Of a stretch of 53,252 nucleotides of DNA, positions 38,464 to 47,132 are shown piece by piece. Within the stretch, counting starts at the first letter, position 1. Each line of letters opens with the position of its first letter. Where the stretch lies: assembly GCF_900142465.1 (NCBI RefSeq), contig NZ_FRAX01000021.1, forward strand, positions 1 through 53,252, read 5' to 3'. The translations under genes were made by a program, and so were the position numbers. Under the pieces are notes generated by a model. The model was not told the DNA's origin and made no database searches. It saw only the letters and a program-made list of their open reading frames with translations. This stretch comes from Fibrobacter sp. UWH6 (lineage in GTDB: Bacteria > Fibrobacterota > Fibrobacteria > Fibrobacterales > Fibrobacteraceae).

Positions 38464-38943
38464 ATGGCTTATCTCAATAAAGTGATGCTCATCGGTAACA
38501 TCGGCAAGGATCCCGTCATTAGCGCAGGTCCCACTGGCCGTAAGCGCGTGTCTTTCTCCCTGGCAACTTCCCGCCGCTACCGTGACAACAACGGCGAACA
38601 GAAGGAACAGACCGACTGGCACAACATCGTCGGCTGGGGCAAGGTTGCCGAAACCATGGAACAGCTGGGCGTCCACAAGGGCATGACCCTCTATGTCGAA
38701 GGTTCTCTCACCAACCGCAGCTGGACCGACCAGACTTCCGGCCAGAAGCGCTACGCCACCGAAGTCAGCCTGGATACCTTCCAGCTTCTGACTCCCCGCA
38801 ACCAGAACGGCGGCAATTTCGGCGGCGGCTCCTTCAACCAGGGCAGTAGTTTCAATCAGGGTAACAGTTTCAACCAGCAGAGTTCCGCTCCCGCCTACGA
38901 CGCTCCCATGGCCGAAGGCGCAGACGAAGACCTGCCGTTCTAA
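38464..38943 (+). CDS. ssb: Single-stranded DNA-binding protein
   Basis: Binds and protects single-stranded DNA in replication and repair. The OB-fold start MAYLNKVMLIGNIGKDP and the stretch TDWHNIVGWGKVAE are standard. A flexible Gly/Asn/Gln/Ser-rich linker (about residues 115-145) with FNQGSSFNQGNSFNQ repeats leads to the acidic tip EDLPF that recruits partner proteins. Length is 159 residues. The ribosome site is weak (TAGGATTA before ATG 38464). TTGACA at 38391 could be a -35 box. The next gene begins four bases after the stop, so ssb is co-transcribed with the membrane protein and asd. Confidence 0.97.
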   Translation: MAYLNKVMLIGNIGKDPVISAGPTGRKRVSFSLATSRRYRDNNGEQKEQTDWHNIVGWGKVAETMEQLGVHKGMTLYVEGSLTNRSWTDQTSGQKRYATEVSLDTFQLLTPRNQNGGNFGGGSFNQGSSFNQGNSFNQQSSAPAYDAPMAEGADEDLPF

Positions 38944-38947
38944 CTAG

Positions 38948-39910
38948 ATGAACCATCAAGTCGCAGACATTGCATTAAAGCTCGTGCTTCCGCTGGGAAT
39001 CACCTTTACGGCGATTCTCCAGTCAGCAGCAGCCTATACCCGCAGTCAGAAGATTCTGGGAGTCCTTCTGTCTATTTTGATTGTAGCCATGGACTGCGTG
39101 TTCTACTTCGCCAAGAACACCTACATCACCTACAACTGCGACGGCGGCCTGCTGTTGACTTTCGCCAGCATGGTAATCCTGTCTATCATCTACGCCATCC
39201 GTAGCGAAGACCGAGCCACCATGAGCGGAAACATCTTCCTTGCCGTATTTATGCTGGCCGGCTTCCTGGGAATCGCCTATTGGGACCGCCCCACGTTCAT
39301 TCCCACTTCGGAATACAACCCGAGGGAACTGGCCGAACAGAACGCCCGCTACCAGGACTACATCGCCTCCTTCGAAAATGGCGACGGAGGCAAGGCTGTT
39401 CAGTACAAGGCAAAGCAGTACGCCGCATCTAAAATCGGCGCCCCCGCTTCTTCTGACAGGGAATTCGCCAACAGCCGTCTCGAGAGCTATGTAGACGAGG
39501 CAGAATCCGTCATTCGACGCATGCTGGACATCTCGAACTCCATCGACGTCTTTGAACCTATCCCTGCCAACATCAGCGAAAGCGAACGTGAGATTCGTAG
39601 CCAACAGGCATTGGCCATCAACAACAATGCCGTTGCCCTGAACAAGAAGGTTCTGGGACTGTTCCACCCCCACGAGTCCAGCGAAGCTCACTCCGAACTG
39701 ATTCAGGCAAGTGAAAGCGCCCGTCTGGCCGCTTATTCCCTTTACAACTATACGCTCCAGGATAACCCCGAGGAACAGCTTGTGCAATACAGGCAGACTC
39801 GAAGCCAGATTGCCCAGATGAACGTCTATCTGGACCGCTTCCGGAACGATATCGAAAATTTGAAATCAAACAATAAACCACAACCAATAGAACAACAGGA
39901 TCAACAATGA
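38948..39910 (+). CDS. Membrane protein of unknown function between ssb and asd
   Basis: A 320-residue protein with four predicted membrane helices in the first 110 residues (for example VLLSILIVAMDCVFYF and GNIFLAVFMLAGFLGIAYW). A soluble, largely helical C-terminal part follows (about 115-320), rich in Glu/Ala/Gln and ending in NNKPQPIEQQDQQ. ATG 38948 is four bases after the ssb stop, and its own TGA overlaps the asd ATG (ATGA), so translation of the three genes is probably coupled. No conserved domain recognised. Confidence 0.75.
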   Translation: MNHQVADIALKLVLPLGITFTAILQSAAAYTRSQKILGVLLSILIVAMDCVFYFAKNTYITYNCDGGLLLTFASMVILSIIYAIRSEDRATMSGNIFLAVFMLAGFLGIAYWDRPTFIPTSEYNPRELAEQNARYQDYIASFENGDGGKAVQYKAKQYAASKIGAPASSDREFANSRLESYVDEAESVIRRMLDISNSIDVFEPIPANISESEREIRSQQALAINNNAVALNKKVLGLFHPHESSEAHSELIQASESARLAAYSLYNYTLQDNPEEQLVQYRQTRSQIAQMNVYLDRFRNDIENLKSNNKPQPIEQQDQQ

Positions 39911-40917
39911 TTCGTAACGTAGCTATTATGGGCGCCACCGGTGCCGTTGGCCAGGAACTGCTTTCCATCTTGGAACAGCGCAACTTCCCTCTCCAGAACC
40001 TCAAGCTTCTCGCTTCCGAACGTAGCGTCGGTAAGGAATTCACCTTCAAGGGTGAAAAGCTGAAGGTCGAACTGACCTGCGCCGATGCATTCAAGGGTGT
40101 CGACCTGGTTCTCTCTTCCGCAGGCGCTGCAGTTTCTAAGGAATTTGCACCCATTGCTGTAGAAAATGGCGCAGTCGTCGTCGACAACACCAGCTACTTC
40201 CGTATGATGGACAACGTTCCTCTGGTCGTTCCCGAAGTGAACGCTTGCGACATTCCGCTGCACAAGGCCGAAAACGGTGGCTGCGGCATTATCGCAAACC
40301 CCAACTGCACCACCATCATGATGGTTGTGGTTCTGAACCCCATCGAAAAGATTTCCCACATCAAGAAGATCCGCGTTTCCTCTTACCAGAGCGCAAGCGG
40401 TGCAGGTGCAGTTGCTATGGAAGAACTCCAGCAGCAGTACAAGGACATCATTGAAACCGGTTCTACCACCCACATCAAGAAGTTCCCCTTCCAGCTGGCT
40501 TACAACGTCATTCCGCAGATCGACAAGATGACCGAAAATGACTACACCAAGGAAGAAATGAAGATGTTCAACGAAACCCGTAAGATCATGCACTCCGATG
40601 TTCGCACCAGTGCAACTTGCGTACGCGTTAGCTCTCTCCGTTCTCATTCCGAATCCGTGTGGTTCGAAACCGAAAAGCCGGTTTCCGTCGAAGAAATCCG
40701 CGCAGCCCTCAAGAACGCTCCGGGCGTATTCCTGAAGGACGATCCGCAGAACTACGTCTACCCCATGCCGCTGGAAAGCGCTGGTCACGACGACGTTTAT
40801 GTCGGCCGTATCCGTAAGGATCTCGCTGACGATTGCGGCAACACTCTGTGGCTCACCGGCGACCAGATCCGTAAGGGTGCTGCACTGAACGCTGTCCAGA
40901 TTGCAGAACTCCTGTAA
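39907..40917 (+). CDS. asd: Aspartate-semialdehyde dehydrogenase
   Basis: Reduces aspartyl-phosphate to aspartate semialdehyde with NADPH, the branch point to lysine/diaminopimelate, threonine and methionine. The NADP-binding GATGAVGQELL is at residues 9-19. The catalytic Cys is in NPNCTT (about Cys134). SYQSASGAGA and the active-site His region RVSSLRSHSESVW follow. Length 336 residues is typical. The start overlaps the preceding gene by four bases. A terminator follows at 40961. Confidence 0.97.
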   Translation: MIRNVAIMGATGAVGQELLSILEQRNFPLQNLKLLASERSVGKEFTFKGEKLKVELTCADAFKGVDLVLSSAGAAVSKEFAPIAVENGAVVVDNTSYFRMMDNVPLVVPEVNACDIPLHKAENGGCGIIANPNCTTIMMVVVLNPIEKISHIKKIRVSSYQSASGAGAVAMEELQQQYKDIIETGSTTHIKKFPFQLAYNVIPQIDKMTENDYTKEEMKMFNETRKIMHSDVRTSATCVRVSSLRSHSESVWFETEKPVSVEEIRAALKNAPGVFLKDDPQNYVYPMPLESAGHDDVYVGRIRKDLADDCGNTLWLTGDQIRKGAALNAVQIAELL

Positions 40918-40960
40918 AGGCGAGTGCGCGGACAGGTTCCGCGACAAAATGCAATTGAAA

Positions 40961-40991
40961 AACGACCCGGTTCAAGCCGGGCCGTTTTTTT
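40961..40991 (+). terminator. Terminator of the ssb-asd operon
   Basis: ACGACCCGG-TTCAAG-CCGGGCCGT, with two central mismatches, is followed by seven T. Confidence 0.85.
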
Positions 40992-41074
40992 ACCGCCAAA
41001 AAGAATTACTTTATCTAAACAACCCTGCCCGATAAAATTCCTGATTGGTTATATTAGGTAAAAGAGGTTTGAAT

Positions 41075-41455
41075 ATGGCAAGCAAACTTGCAAAAATGAT
41101 TTTGGTATTTGCCGTAGCGACCACAACGATGGCCGGATGTACGGAGAATGGAGAAAAATCGCAGAAGCAACAACAGGAAAAACGTCTGATTGAAAAAGCA
41201 AAAGTTGATGAAGCGAAACTATTAACGGAAGAATTCCTTATTGAAACGGACGAAAAAAAATTGGATTCTCTGGTCGAATTAAAAGTGAAAAAAAAGATGG
41301 AAAAAGATTCCTTTAGATTGTACGTCACAGAAGTAAAAAAATACAATGATTCTCTTGACCAAATAAAAGGAAACCAGTCACCACATAAACCCGACCCAGA
41401 AATATTGTTTAGAAAGATGATGAAAGAGTGTTTAAAGAAGGGAATGTGCAATTAA
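41075..41455 (+). CDS. Small lipoprotein of unknown function
   Basis: A 126-residue lipoprotein: leader MASKLAKMILVFAVATTTMAGC with the lipobox MAGC. The mature part is highly charged and helical (Lys/Glu-rich), with CLKKGMC at the end. ATG 41075 has a fair ribosome site (AAAGAGG). Its TAA stop is directly followed by the ATG of the next gene, so the two form a unit. It contains two A8 runs (41253 and 41288) but is intact, which shows that such runs are not always mis-set in this sequence. Confidence 0.75.
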   Translation: MASKLAKMILVFAVATTTMAGCTENGEKSQKQQQEKRLIEKAKVDEAKLLTEEFLIETDEKKLDSLVELKVKKKMEKDSFRLYVTEVKKYNDSLDQIKGNQSPHKPDPEILFRKMMKECLKKGMCN

Positions 41456-42834
41456 ATGAATAAAATTTTACTTTATCTAACTATTTTTTGTCGATTTCTT
41501 CTGCCGTAGAATATTGTGAAAAATTGTCACCTTATATAGAAGAAGGTGGACTTAGCAAGGAAAATGCGATATCGCTTATTGAAACGCTAATGCACGACCA
41601 CTACGCAAACGAATGTTTTTCTGAGGGAGGCGAAGTGTCTCGCTACGTCAGCACAACAAGACCCGAAATGAATGGCATTCCTACCCTGGACTTAGACGGC
41701 GGAGCAGTTGAAATTTATTGTTGGCACGAAAACAATGAAACATCCTTGGGCATAAGGGCTAAATTTGCAGCAGTACAGTATTACGACAATTACGACCATA
41801 TTTTTTACCGATGCTACAACGATAAAGAAAGTTGCGGTCAGAATGGAGCCTACCTTGAACAGCCATACTATACATGTTTCAGAGGAGCCTTGGATGAAAG
41901 CGGCTGTACAGAACACACTTCTGACGTAATTTATTTCGACAAGGATTTGGAATTTACAGAGAAAACATTACGTCGAATCCCTGCTAATTTCACACGAAAA
42001 ATGGCTATTGAACTCGGGGATGAATCGATTAAGACATTCCCGACAATGTATGTATACTACGACTACGATTACATCGGCAGAGGCCATCTTTCAACTTTAA
42101 GTCCGAGGACACTTTCAAACGCATACGATTTCTGCGAATATATCATCGAAGAACATCAGAGGAAAATCACTCCTAGCATAAATCCAACAAGTTCATCGGC
42201 AGCGGTTTCAAGTTCAAGCATAGAGGTTCAGCAGTCCAGTTCCAGCAAGGCAGAATCTTCTTCATCCTTGGCCACAAACGTTTTTGACGGTATCGTCAAC
42301 AACCCCGATCAAATTTTCAATTCGGGTCTACAAAACATGGAAGAGGGCTCTTGCTATTCCCTGAATCCCGCCCGAGCCAACGAGTTCAATGGCTGGGTAA
42401 ATGACAATGCATCGGATTCATGGTGGTGGCGAGAGGTTGATTGCAATACAGGGAACCGAATCGAAAAAAATAAAATCGGAGCATGTCCCGGTTTCCCGTT
42501 GGACGAAATTCCAAGCAATCCAACATCAGCCTGTTTCGCATACAACGGCACATGCTATAAATGCAACCCATCCCGCGGTGGCGATTGCGGAAACTCCTGG
42601 CTGTGGAGCGGCTCCTTCAGCTACGGCAACATTGGCTGGTGGTATGTAGAAATCGACTGCCACACATCATTGCAAAAACAAGCTCCCTACGGCCAGAGCC
42701 AAGACATCACCACCGAAGAAACCTTTGATATAGATTTCACCATATCTCAAAAAAATTTTGACATTCTTGGTCGAAGGAAAAATAGTCGTCCAACAGCAAA
42801 ACAAATAATATACAGAACACAAAAGCCGTTCTAA
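41456..42834 (+). pseudogene. Secreted Ser-linker surface protein with frameshifted signal peptide
   Basis: ATG 41456 begins MNKILLYLTIF, then the frame is lost at the T6 run 41484-41489 and stops at TAG 41507. One more T gives a perfect signal peptide (MNKILLYLTIFLSISSAVEYC) joined to an open frame of about 445 residues. The mature protein has an N-terminal Cys-rich domain (about 20-230), a Ser-rich linker with SSSSKAESSSS typical of Fibrobacter exported proteins, and a Trp/Cys-rich C-terminal domain with two similar motifs (WWWREVDCNTG and WWYVEIDCHTS). The last residues (FDILGRRKNSRP..QIIYRTQ) recall a sorting tail. The function is unknown, but duplicated Trp/Cys motifs suggest carbohydrate or cell-surface binding. 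May be inactive, phase-variable or mis-called. Confidence 0.7.
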
Positions 42835-42842
42835 GACAACAA

Positions 42843-42882
42843 AAAGTCCCCGCCCATCAAACAGATGCGGGGACTTTTTCGT
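42843..42882. terminator. Bidirectional terminator
   Basis: AAAAAGTCCCCGC and GCGGGGACTTTTT pair perfectly around a 13-base loop, between the convergent surface-protein and aminopeptidase genes. Confidence 0.85.
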
Positions 42883-42927
42883 CGTAAGGAGGCGAGCAAC
42901 GCAGTAATGCGCAGGTTATGGACAAAA

Positions 42928-44043
42928 TTAAGCGAGTTCTTCTGGATTCAGGCATTTCAGTTCGTCGATGACGAACTTGCCGTCCTTGCGGATCAGAACG
43001 TCGTCGAACCAGATTTCGCCACCGCCGTATTCCGGGCGCATGATAAGGACCAGGTCCCAGTGGATGGCAGAAACGTTACCGTTGGGAGCGTCTTCGTAGC
43101 AACGGCCCGGGGTAAAGTGAATGGAGCCAGCAATCTTTTCGTCAAAGAGAATATCGCACATGGCGCTGTTCACGTAGGGGTTAAAGCCGATGGCAAATTC
43201 ACCCACATAGCGGGCGCCTTCATCGGTATTGAACAGGGCCACCAGAGCATTGTTATCGCCGGTTTCGCAAGAAGCTGCCACAATGGCACCGTCCTTGAAT
43301 TCCAGGCGCACATTGCCGAACTGCTTGCCGTCATAGAGGGACGGAGTATTGTACTGGATTACGCCATTGACGCTGTTGCGGACCGGGGCGGTATAGACTT
43401 CGCCATCGGGGATGTTCATGTTGCCGCAGCAAGGAACGGCAGGAATTCCCTTGATGCTGAAGGTCAAATCCGTTCCCTTGGAAACCAGGCGCACCTTGTC
43501 GGTACGGTTCATCAGGTCCACCAGATTCTGGGCGGCCTTGGCCATGCGGGGGTAATCGGCCAGGCAAGCTCCAAAGTAGAAGTCCTCGAAAGCTTCGGTG
43601 CTCATCTTGGCGGCCTGTGCCATAGAGGGGTTGGGCCAACGAAGTACGCACCAGCGGGTCTTGTTCACACGATAGTCCAGAACAGCCTGGTTGATGATTC
43701 GATAGTTCCTCATCTGCGGGCCAGGAATGTCGCAGTTTTCCATGGCGTTTTCTGCAGCACGGATAGAAATGTAGCACTGCATCTTCTGCATTTCTTCCAT
43801 GGCCAGATCCGCAGCCAGCTTCATCTGCTCCACAGAAGCGGACTTGATCATTTCGCGACGGACACGGCCATTGTAGTTATGCACAAAGGCATTGCCACCA
43901 GCCTTGGAAACAGCCTTGATCAACTCCGTCGTCAGTTCATCGGGAGTGTCGGTGGTTTCGATGAGAATGTTTTCGCCAGCCTTAAGAGCAATGGCGTTAT
44001 TAATCAAATTTTCAGCAAGCTTGGTAATGCGAGGATCTTTCAT
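42928..44043 (-). CDS. M29 family metallo-aminopeptidase
   Basis: Releases N-terminal amino acids from peptides in the cytoplasm; the family includes AmpS, PepS and AmpT. Length 371 residues. Ligand-bearing motifs in order: NIPDGEVYTAP (Glu), GEFAIGFNP (Glu), GSIHFTPGRCYED (His, Tyr) and HWDLVLIM (His and Asp), which together fit the two-metal site. No signal peptide. ATG 44043 gives MKDPRITKLAENLI. The upstream gap holds TGAG-rich repeats and an inverted copy of the hairpin element seen at 38163. Confidence 0.9.
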   Translation of the reverse strand: MKDPRITKLAENLINNAIALKAGENILIETTDTPDELTTELIKAVSKAGGNAFVHNYNGRVRREMIKSASVEQMKLAADLAMEEMQKMQCYISIRAAENAMENCDIPGPQMRNYRIINQAVLDYRVNKTRWCVLRWPNPSMAQAAKMSTEAFEDFYFGACLADYPRMAKAAQNLVDLMNRTDKVRLVSKGTDLTFSIKGIPAVPCCGNMNIPDGEVYTAPVRNSVNGVIQYNTPSLYDGKQFGNVRLEFKDGAIVAASCETGDNNALVALFNTDEGARYVGEFAIGFNPYVNSAMCDILFDEKIAGSIHFTPGRCYEDAPNGNVSAIHWDLVLIMRPEYGGGEIWFDDVLIRKDGKFVIDELKCLNPEELA

Positions 44044-44117
44044 AATGAGCAGTGAGTGATGAGCCGTGAGAGATGAGCGGTGAGTAGTGAGTGATGAGCC
44101 GTGAGATACGAGTCTTT

Positions 44118-44137
44118 ATAATCGCGCCGAAGGCGCC
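44118..44137. repeat. Dispersed intergenic hairpin element, copy 3 (inverted)
   Basis: ATAATCGCGCCGAAGGCGCC is the exact complement of copy 1 at 38163. It is flanked by degenerate TGAGTGATGAGCCGTGAG repeats on one side (44046-44110) and ACTCATA/CTCAAAACTCATACC on the other (44145-44178). Confidence 0.8.
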
Positions 44138-44187
44138 TAACTTATTAACTCATAGCTCATGACTCAAAACTCATACCTAAATATAAA

Positions 44188-44216
44188 AATGTCCGACAGC
44201 CTTGGGGGCTATCGGG
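44188..44216 (-). terminator. Terminator of the TonB/AgmX-like gene
   Basis: On the minus strand CCGATAGCC-CCCAA-GGCTGTCGG (one mismatch) is followed by ACATTTTTA. Confidence 0.65.
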
Positions 44217-44231
44217 GTTTAGGGTGTTATA

Positions 44232-45179
44232 CTATTCAGAGAACGTGAAGGGGATTGTCACGGTGGTATTGCCCGCCTTAATCTTACTGAAGGTCCAACG
44301 GCTCACGGCATTCCTGATTTCACTATCGAATTCCGCGTAGCCGGTTGTCGACCCGACAATGGCGTTGCTAATGACTTCACCGCCCGGAGCAATGGTAAAC
44401 CGCAAAGTCACCTTGCCCTGGAATCCCGGTTTTTTCTTGAGGTACTTGTTGTAGATATGGCGAAGCCCAGGCGTTCGAGTCCTAATCACCTTCATCACAT
44501 CAGAAGACGAACGGACCGAATGATCGGAACCCCACTCAATATCCGTAGGCGACGGAATTTTCATAGGCCCCCTAGCCCTTGTGGAAAGCGCTCCGGCAGA
44601 GCCTCCAATAAGACTGCTGAGAGCATCTCCCACGCCACCGCTACCGCCAGCAGCATAGCCCTGATTAAAGCCCCCATCCACCTTACCGGCACGTTCACCG
44701 ATTCGATGTTTTCCGGAGAGCTGAAGGCCGCTGCTGTGCTTAAGCACCTTGTCGATATCCTTGGCGAACTTCTGCGTCATCAGATCGTAGGCCCCGGCGC
44801 TTGCGCTATGGGTCTGCGCCGTTAGCATTTTTAGAACACTACGTTCCTGGACCGCATTAGGTCTACCCGTACCACGACGGGGGCCGCCGCCACCCGCTCT
44901 CCTGCGATTGACCTGTTCCATATTTCTTTTGGGACGTTCCTCCTTCTTTTCTTCTTTTCGGTCTAGGATCTGCATGGTAGCCCTGATGTTCTCGTTCACC
45001 GAATCCACAAAGGCCACTTCGGGAACAAGCTGTTCGAATGCCGCCGCCCAAAAGCAAAGGGCAAGCGCCACCAGAAGAGAACCACTTGCAATGGCACCCA
45101 TCTTCTTGTCGGAATCCGGCATCAGCGCAGCTACCAGCGGATCCAATTTTACTTTCTTCTTTTCGTTTACGTTTTTCAT
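44232..45179 (-). CDS. TonB/AgmX-like envelope protein
   Basis: A 315-residue protein with one membrane helix near the N-terminus (about residues 28-48) after a Lys-rich cytoplasmic start. A basic linker with RRRAGGGGPRRG and a Gly-rich middle (about 165-195) follow. The C-terminal 95 residues, from RTPGLRHIYNKYLKKKPGFQGKV through GGEVISNAIVGSTTG to VSRWTF, match the AgmX/PglI-TonB type C-terminal domain. The protein therefore spans the periplasm and could pass energy or force to an outer-membrane partner. No exbB/exbD is adjacent. GGAGG lies just before ATG 45179. Confidence 0.8.
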   Translation of the reverse strand: MKNVNEKKKVKLDPLVAALMPDSDKKMGAIASGSLLVALALCFWAAAFEQLVPEVAFVDSVNENIRATMQILDRKEEKKEERPKRNMEQVNRRRAGGGGPRRGTGRPNAVQERSVLKMLTAQTHSASAGAYDLMTQKFAKDIDKVLKHSSGLQLSGKHRIGERAGKVDGGFNQGYAAGGSGGVGDALSSLIGGSAGALSTRARGPMKIPSPTDIEWGSDHSVRSSSDVMKVIRTRTPGLRHIYNKYLKKKPGFQGKVTLRFTIAPGGEVISNAIVGSTTGYAEFDSEIRNAVSRWTFSKIKAGNTTVTIPFTFSE

Positions 45180-45636
45180 GATTTTATCCTCCTTTCCTTT
45201 CGGAAAGAGTTTGGTGATTTATGGGAGAAATACCTTAGAAACGGCTCTTTTTGGGAGAGTCTTTTTTTATGAGGGGGTAAAGCAGAGAACGACATTGCAG
45301 GGCAATGTCCAACACTCAAACTTTATATGAAACGGGAATACAAAAACGTTAAGTTAGCTTGTTCTCAACTCCGTTCTACCACCGCTCCTTACTTCGGGGA
45401 ATGAACGAAATTCATCTCGAACATCTTGAATGTACAAAGAAAAAATCAGGCGGGAACGTCGGCATCGGTAAACAAATCTTTATGGGATTTTCTGTAAAAA
45501 ATCAGTCGAACCGCCAATGCCATATGGCATAAGGGCTAGAGGCGGATTCACCCCATCATTTTAGCGGTCCATTTTTACAAAAAATACGGCAACCTGTTCT
45601 ATTCCAAATTAGAGTTTTCTTATATTTTTTTGCATC
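45180..45636. other. Long intergenic region before alr
   Basis: No gene seen in 457 bases between the divergent TonB-like and alr genes. A perfect 14-bp palindrome ATGCCATATGGCAT (45517-45530) lies inside an outer pair CCGCC (45511) and GGCGG (about 45541), a possible operator or structured RNA. TATATT (45621-45626) is the likely -10 box of alr, ten bases before its ATG. Confidence 0.45.
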
Positions 45637-46860
45637 ATGAAGCTTTTACAGAATTCTCCCGATCTTAATAGAATCGCGCGCCCCAATTGGATTGAAATCA
45701 ACCTCGACGCCCTTTGTAACAATATTCAGTTTATCCGTAGCCAGATTCCTGCCAACACCAAGATTCTCCTGCCCGTCAAGGCAGACTCCTACGGTCACGG
45801 CAGCCTGGCCTGTTCCTTTGCCGCCAAGTTCGGCGGAGCAGACTACCTCGGCGTAGCCCACATCAGCGAAGGTATGGTCCTGCGCCAGTACGGCATGGAC
45901 TTGCCCATCCTGGTTCTTGGCCCCTGCACCCCCGCAGACTTCGCCTACTTCGTAGAATTCCAGCTGACCGCCGTCATTACGGACATCCGTACCGCCATGG
46001 CCTTCGACCAGTTCCTCCGCGAAAACGATTGCACCTGCAAGGCCCACCTGAAAATTGACACCGGCATGAACCGCTACGGTTTCGACGCCGAAGACTTCAA
46101 CAACGTACGTGCCGCCCTCAGCCTCAAGAACCTCAAGTTCGAAGGCATGTTCACTCATCTGGCCACCGCCGACATGCCGGGCAACCCCAAGACCGAAATC
46201 CAGATCCAGAGATTTGCCCGCTTGGTAGATGTGCTGGAAGCCGAAGGCCTCCGTCCCGAAATTTGTCACTGCTCCAGTTCTGCAGGCACACTGACCCATC
46301 CCGAAAGTCATTTCGACATGGTCCGTCCCGGCCTCGCCCTGTACGGTTACAATCCCATGGGAGCCGCCCCTTCCCCCTGGCCCATCAAGCCTGTCATGAA
46401 GATCAAGTCTACTATCCGTCACATTCACGATGTGAAGCCCGGCGAAACCGTAAGCTACGGCGGATACTGGATGGCACAGCAGCCCACCCGCATCGCCACC
46501 ATCGCCATCGGTTACGGCGACGGCTACCTTCGCGGTGAATACAACAAGGGATTCGTCTTTATCCGCGGACAGCTCTGCCCCATCCTGGGTCGAGTCTGCA
46601 TGGATGCCACCATGGTGGACGTGAGCCACATTCCCGACGTGCAAGTCGGTGAAACCGTAGACGTGGTGAACGGCGAACTGGATTTCCGCATTTCCATGGA
46701 AAGTGTGGCCGACGACCATCACACCATTCCCTACGAACTGACAAGCCGCGTGGCTCGCCGTCTGTACCGCAAGTACTACTGGAAGAACCGCCTGGTCCGC
46801 TGGGACTACCTGCGTCAGGAATTCGGCGTAAAGGAATTCAAGGAATACCCGTTGAGATAG
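45637..46860 (+). CDS. alr: Alanine racemase
   Basis: A PLP enzyme converting L-Ala to D-Ala for peptidoglycan. The PLP lysine lies in LPVKADSYGHG (about Lys48), substrate regions TGMNRYGF and VRPGLALYGYNP follow, and the second catalytic Tyr is probably in VSYGGYWM (about 273). C-terminal beta domain with GRVCMDATMVDVS. Length 407 residues, slightly long because of an N-terminal extension of about 18 residues and a C-terminal tail after SRVARRLYRK. ATG 45637 has no ribosome site and a TATATT box close by, like recQ. It is a single-gene unit ended by a hairpin at 46884. Confidence 0.95.
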   Translation: MKLLQNSPDLNRIARPNWIEINLDALCNNIQFIRSQIPANTKILLPVKADSYGHGSLACSFAAKFGGADYLGVAHISEGMVLRQYGMDLPILVLGPCTPADFAYFVEFQLTAVITDIRTAMAFDQFLRENDCTCKAHLKIDTGMNRYGFDAEDFNNVRAALSLKNLKFEGMFTHLATADMPGNPKTEIQIQRFARLVDVLEAEGLRPEICHCSSSAGTLTHPESHFDMVRPGLALYGYNPMGAAPSPWPIKPVMKIKSTIRHIHDVKPGETVSYGGYWMAQQPTRIATIAIGYGDGYLRGEYNKGFVFIRGQLCPILGRVCMDATMVDVSHIPDVQVGETVDVVNGELDFRISMESVADDHHTIPYELTSRVARRLYRKYYWKNRLVRWDYLRQEFGVKEFKEYPLR

Positions 46861-46883
46861 TGGTTCGCTGAGTTCGCAGCAAA

Positions 46884-46932
46884 AAAGGCGGTGGAAATAC
46901 CTTTTATAGGGTCAATCCACCGCCTTTCTTTT
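46884..46932. terminator. Terminator of alr
   Basis: AAAGGCGGTGGA and TCCACCGCCTTT pair perfectly over 12 bases around a 20-base loop, followed by CTTTTAG. Confidence 0.8.
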
Positions 46933-47048
46933 AGTTTATCCGTGTAAAAGGCATAAAAAAGAGGATTTTCGCTTCTATTTTTTCAAAAAGAAGGAGATTT
47001 TCTTCAACATCAAGTGCGTTTTGCAGGAAAATTCACATACAACATAAC

Positions 47049-47097
47049 AAAAAGGCGGTTAAAAATCCTTTTTAAAGGAAAAAGCACTGCCTTTTTT
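47049..47097. terminator. Second hairpin before ogt
   Basis: AAAAAGGCGGT pairs with ACTGCCTTTTT (one mismatch), with an inner palindrome TCCTTTTTAAAGGA. It resembles the alr terminator in its AAAAAGGCGGT arm. The 116 bases between the two hairpins hold no open frame; an independent small RNA ending here is possible. Confidence 0.5.
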
Positions 47098-47132
47098 CAT
47101 CCACATAAAAAATAATCTTGTATATTCAGGAT

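Noticed and set aside
47049-47097. Riboswitch upstream of ogt
   Set aside because: The hairpin lies upstream of the likely -10 box (47121), so it should not be in the ogt mRNA leader.
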